Shown in pieces: positions 14,872 through 15,451 of a DNA stretch of 15,451 nt. Position 1 is the first letter of the stretch. Each line of letters starts with the position of its first letter. The DNA is taken from the NCBI GenBank assembly GCA_903825065.1, contig CAIJZG010000158.1, forward strand, positions 1 through 15,451, written 5' to 3'. The notes below the pieces were generated by a model. That model ran no database searches, was not told where the DNA came from, and was given only the letters and a program-made list of their open reading frames with translations. The position numbers were made by a program, and so were the translations under genes. This DNA is from an uncultured Bacteroidota bacterium. GTDB taxonomy: Bacteria; Bacteroidota; Bacteroidia; Chitinophagales; Chitinophagaceae.

Positions 14872-15451
14872 ATGAGATATATAATTGTAGGAGGAGTGGC
14901 AGGTGGCGCTAGTACAGCCGCAAGGTTAAGAAGATTGGACGAGCACTCCGAGATTGTATTATTTGAGAAAGGAAGTTATATTTCTTATGCCAATTGTGGG
15001 TTACCCTATTATATTGGGGATGTAATAACAGATAGGAACAAACTATTTGTTCAAACTGCTGCTTCTTTTAAAGATCGATTTAATATAGATGCAAGGGTGC
15101 AGAACGAGGTTTTAGCAATCATGCCTGAAAAAAAGTTAGTGCAAGTAAAGGATTTGAAAACCGGCCTAGATTATGAACTTTCTTATGATAAATTGGTATT
15201 ATCTCCAGGTGCGGAACCGATCCGTCCACCACTAGAGGGCATTAATAGTGAAGGAATATTTACTTTAAGAAATGTACTTGATACAGATCGAATTAAAGCA
15301 TATGTGAGCAAATTCCCACAAGGAAAAGCTGTGATTATTGGAGCAGGTTTTATTGGATTAGAAATGGCTGAGAACTTGCATCATTTAGGAATGCATGTAT
15401 CGATCATTGAAATGGGCCCACAAATTTTAGCGCCTGTTGATTTTCCAATTG
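14872..15451 (+). CDS. FAD-dependent pyridine nucleotide-disulfide oxidoreductase, CoA-disulfide reductase-like, 3'-truncated by window edge
   Basis: The frame starts at ATG 14872 and is open to the right edge (193 full codons seen). The N-terminus is a Rossmann FAD site, GGVAGGASTAARLRR. The motif SYANCGLPYY places a single cysteine (Cys42) where CoA-disulfide reductase and NADH oxidase/peroxidase-type enzymes carry the redox-active Cys (S. aureus CoADR Cys43). LVLSPGAEPIRPP is the family's ATG-like motif, and IIGAGFIGLEMAENL (G157-x-G159-x2-G162) begins the NAD(P)H domain. Likely function: NAD(P)H-dependent reduction of CoA disulfide or a related persulfide or disulfide. Bacteroidota homologues may carry C-terminal rhodanese/TusA/DsrE domains, which cannot be checked here because the C-terminus is missing. 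It is separated from the gene before it by a strong terminator, so it has its own promoter. Confidence 0.9.
   Translation, partial: MRYIIVGGVAGGASTAARLRRLDEHSEIVLFEKGSYISYANCGLPYYIGDVITDRNKLFVQTAASFKDRFNIDARVQNEVLAIMPEKKLVQVKDLKTGLDYELSYDKLVLSPGAEPIRPPLEGINSEGIFTLRNVLDTDRIKAYVSKFPQGKAVIIGAGFIGLEMAENLHHLGMHVSIIEMGPQILAPVDFPI

Noticed and set aside
1..15451. CRISPR array, insertion sequence, prophage or tRNA-linked integration site
   Set aside because: No spaced direct repeats, transposase or integrase frames or tRNA-like cloverleafs were seen. The gene content is ordinary metabolic.

Overview
The window looks like chromosomal DNA from a Bacteroidota member, most likely family Chitinophagaceae (the family is inferred). 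It is AT-rich, has no clear Shine-Dalgarno sequences, shows several TAnnTTTG promoter elements of the Bacteroidota type, and carries a large TonB-dependent receptor with an N-terminal carboxypeptidase-like domain. Most genes are housekeeping or metabolic. I see no phage, transposase, CRISPR array, tRNA or rRNA.

Left part (1-4530), sulfur assimilation and outer-membrane uptake. The window opens inside cysI (sulfite reductase hemoprotein), whose true start lies upstream. A 264-bp intergenic region follows, with a TAnnTTTG promoter and two identical 19-bp palindromic operator-like sites. It leads into a 958-residue TonB-dependent receptor. A 12-bp perfect hairpin, whose arms carry the same AAGTCTACT word as the operators, closes this part.

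Middle part (4539-9120). A 936-residue FAD plus Fe-S plus double-CCG oxidoreductase (Dld-II-type D-2-hydroxyacid/D-lactate dehydrogenase architecture) is on the minus strand. Divergent from it is cutC, whose real start is ATG 7504. Between them lie an AGTAAAA-type simple repeat and a 69-bp element with perfect 8-bp inverted ends. cutC converges, with only 3 bp between stop codons, on a LysR-type regulator.

Right-centre part (9121-13980), branched-chain 2-oxoacid operon. The LysR gene is divergent from leuC-leuD-(cimA/leuA)-leuB. The intergenic region has a T-N11-A LysR box centred about 64 bp upstream of the predicted leuC transcription start. The synthase gene in this operon matches Leptospira-type citramalate synthase rather than classical LeuA, including its pyruvate-pocket residues. 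The operon may therefore make 2-oxobutyrate from pyruvate (threonine-independent isoleucine route), with LeuCD and LeuB shared with leucine synthesis. A strong terminator ends the operon.

Right end (13981-15451). A non-coding stretch holds a second simple repeat and a promoter. A small secreted protein of unknown function follows, with a strong terminator behind it. Last is the 5' part of a CoA-disulfide-reductase-like FAD/NAD(P)H oxidoreductase, running off the edge and preceded by a Crp/Fnr-like palindrome.

The best leads are the citramalate-synthase-like enzyme inside the leu operon, the repeated operator/terminator word around the TonB receptor, and the 69-bp palindromic element upstream of cutC.
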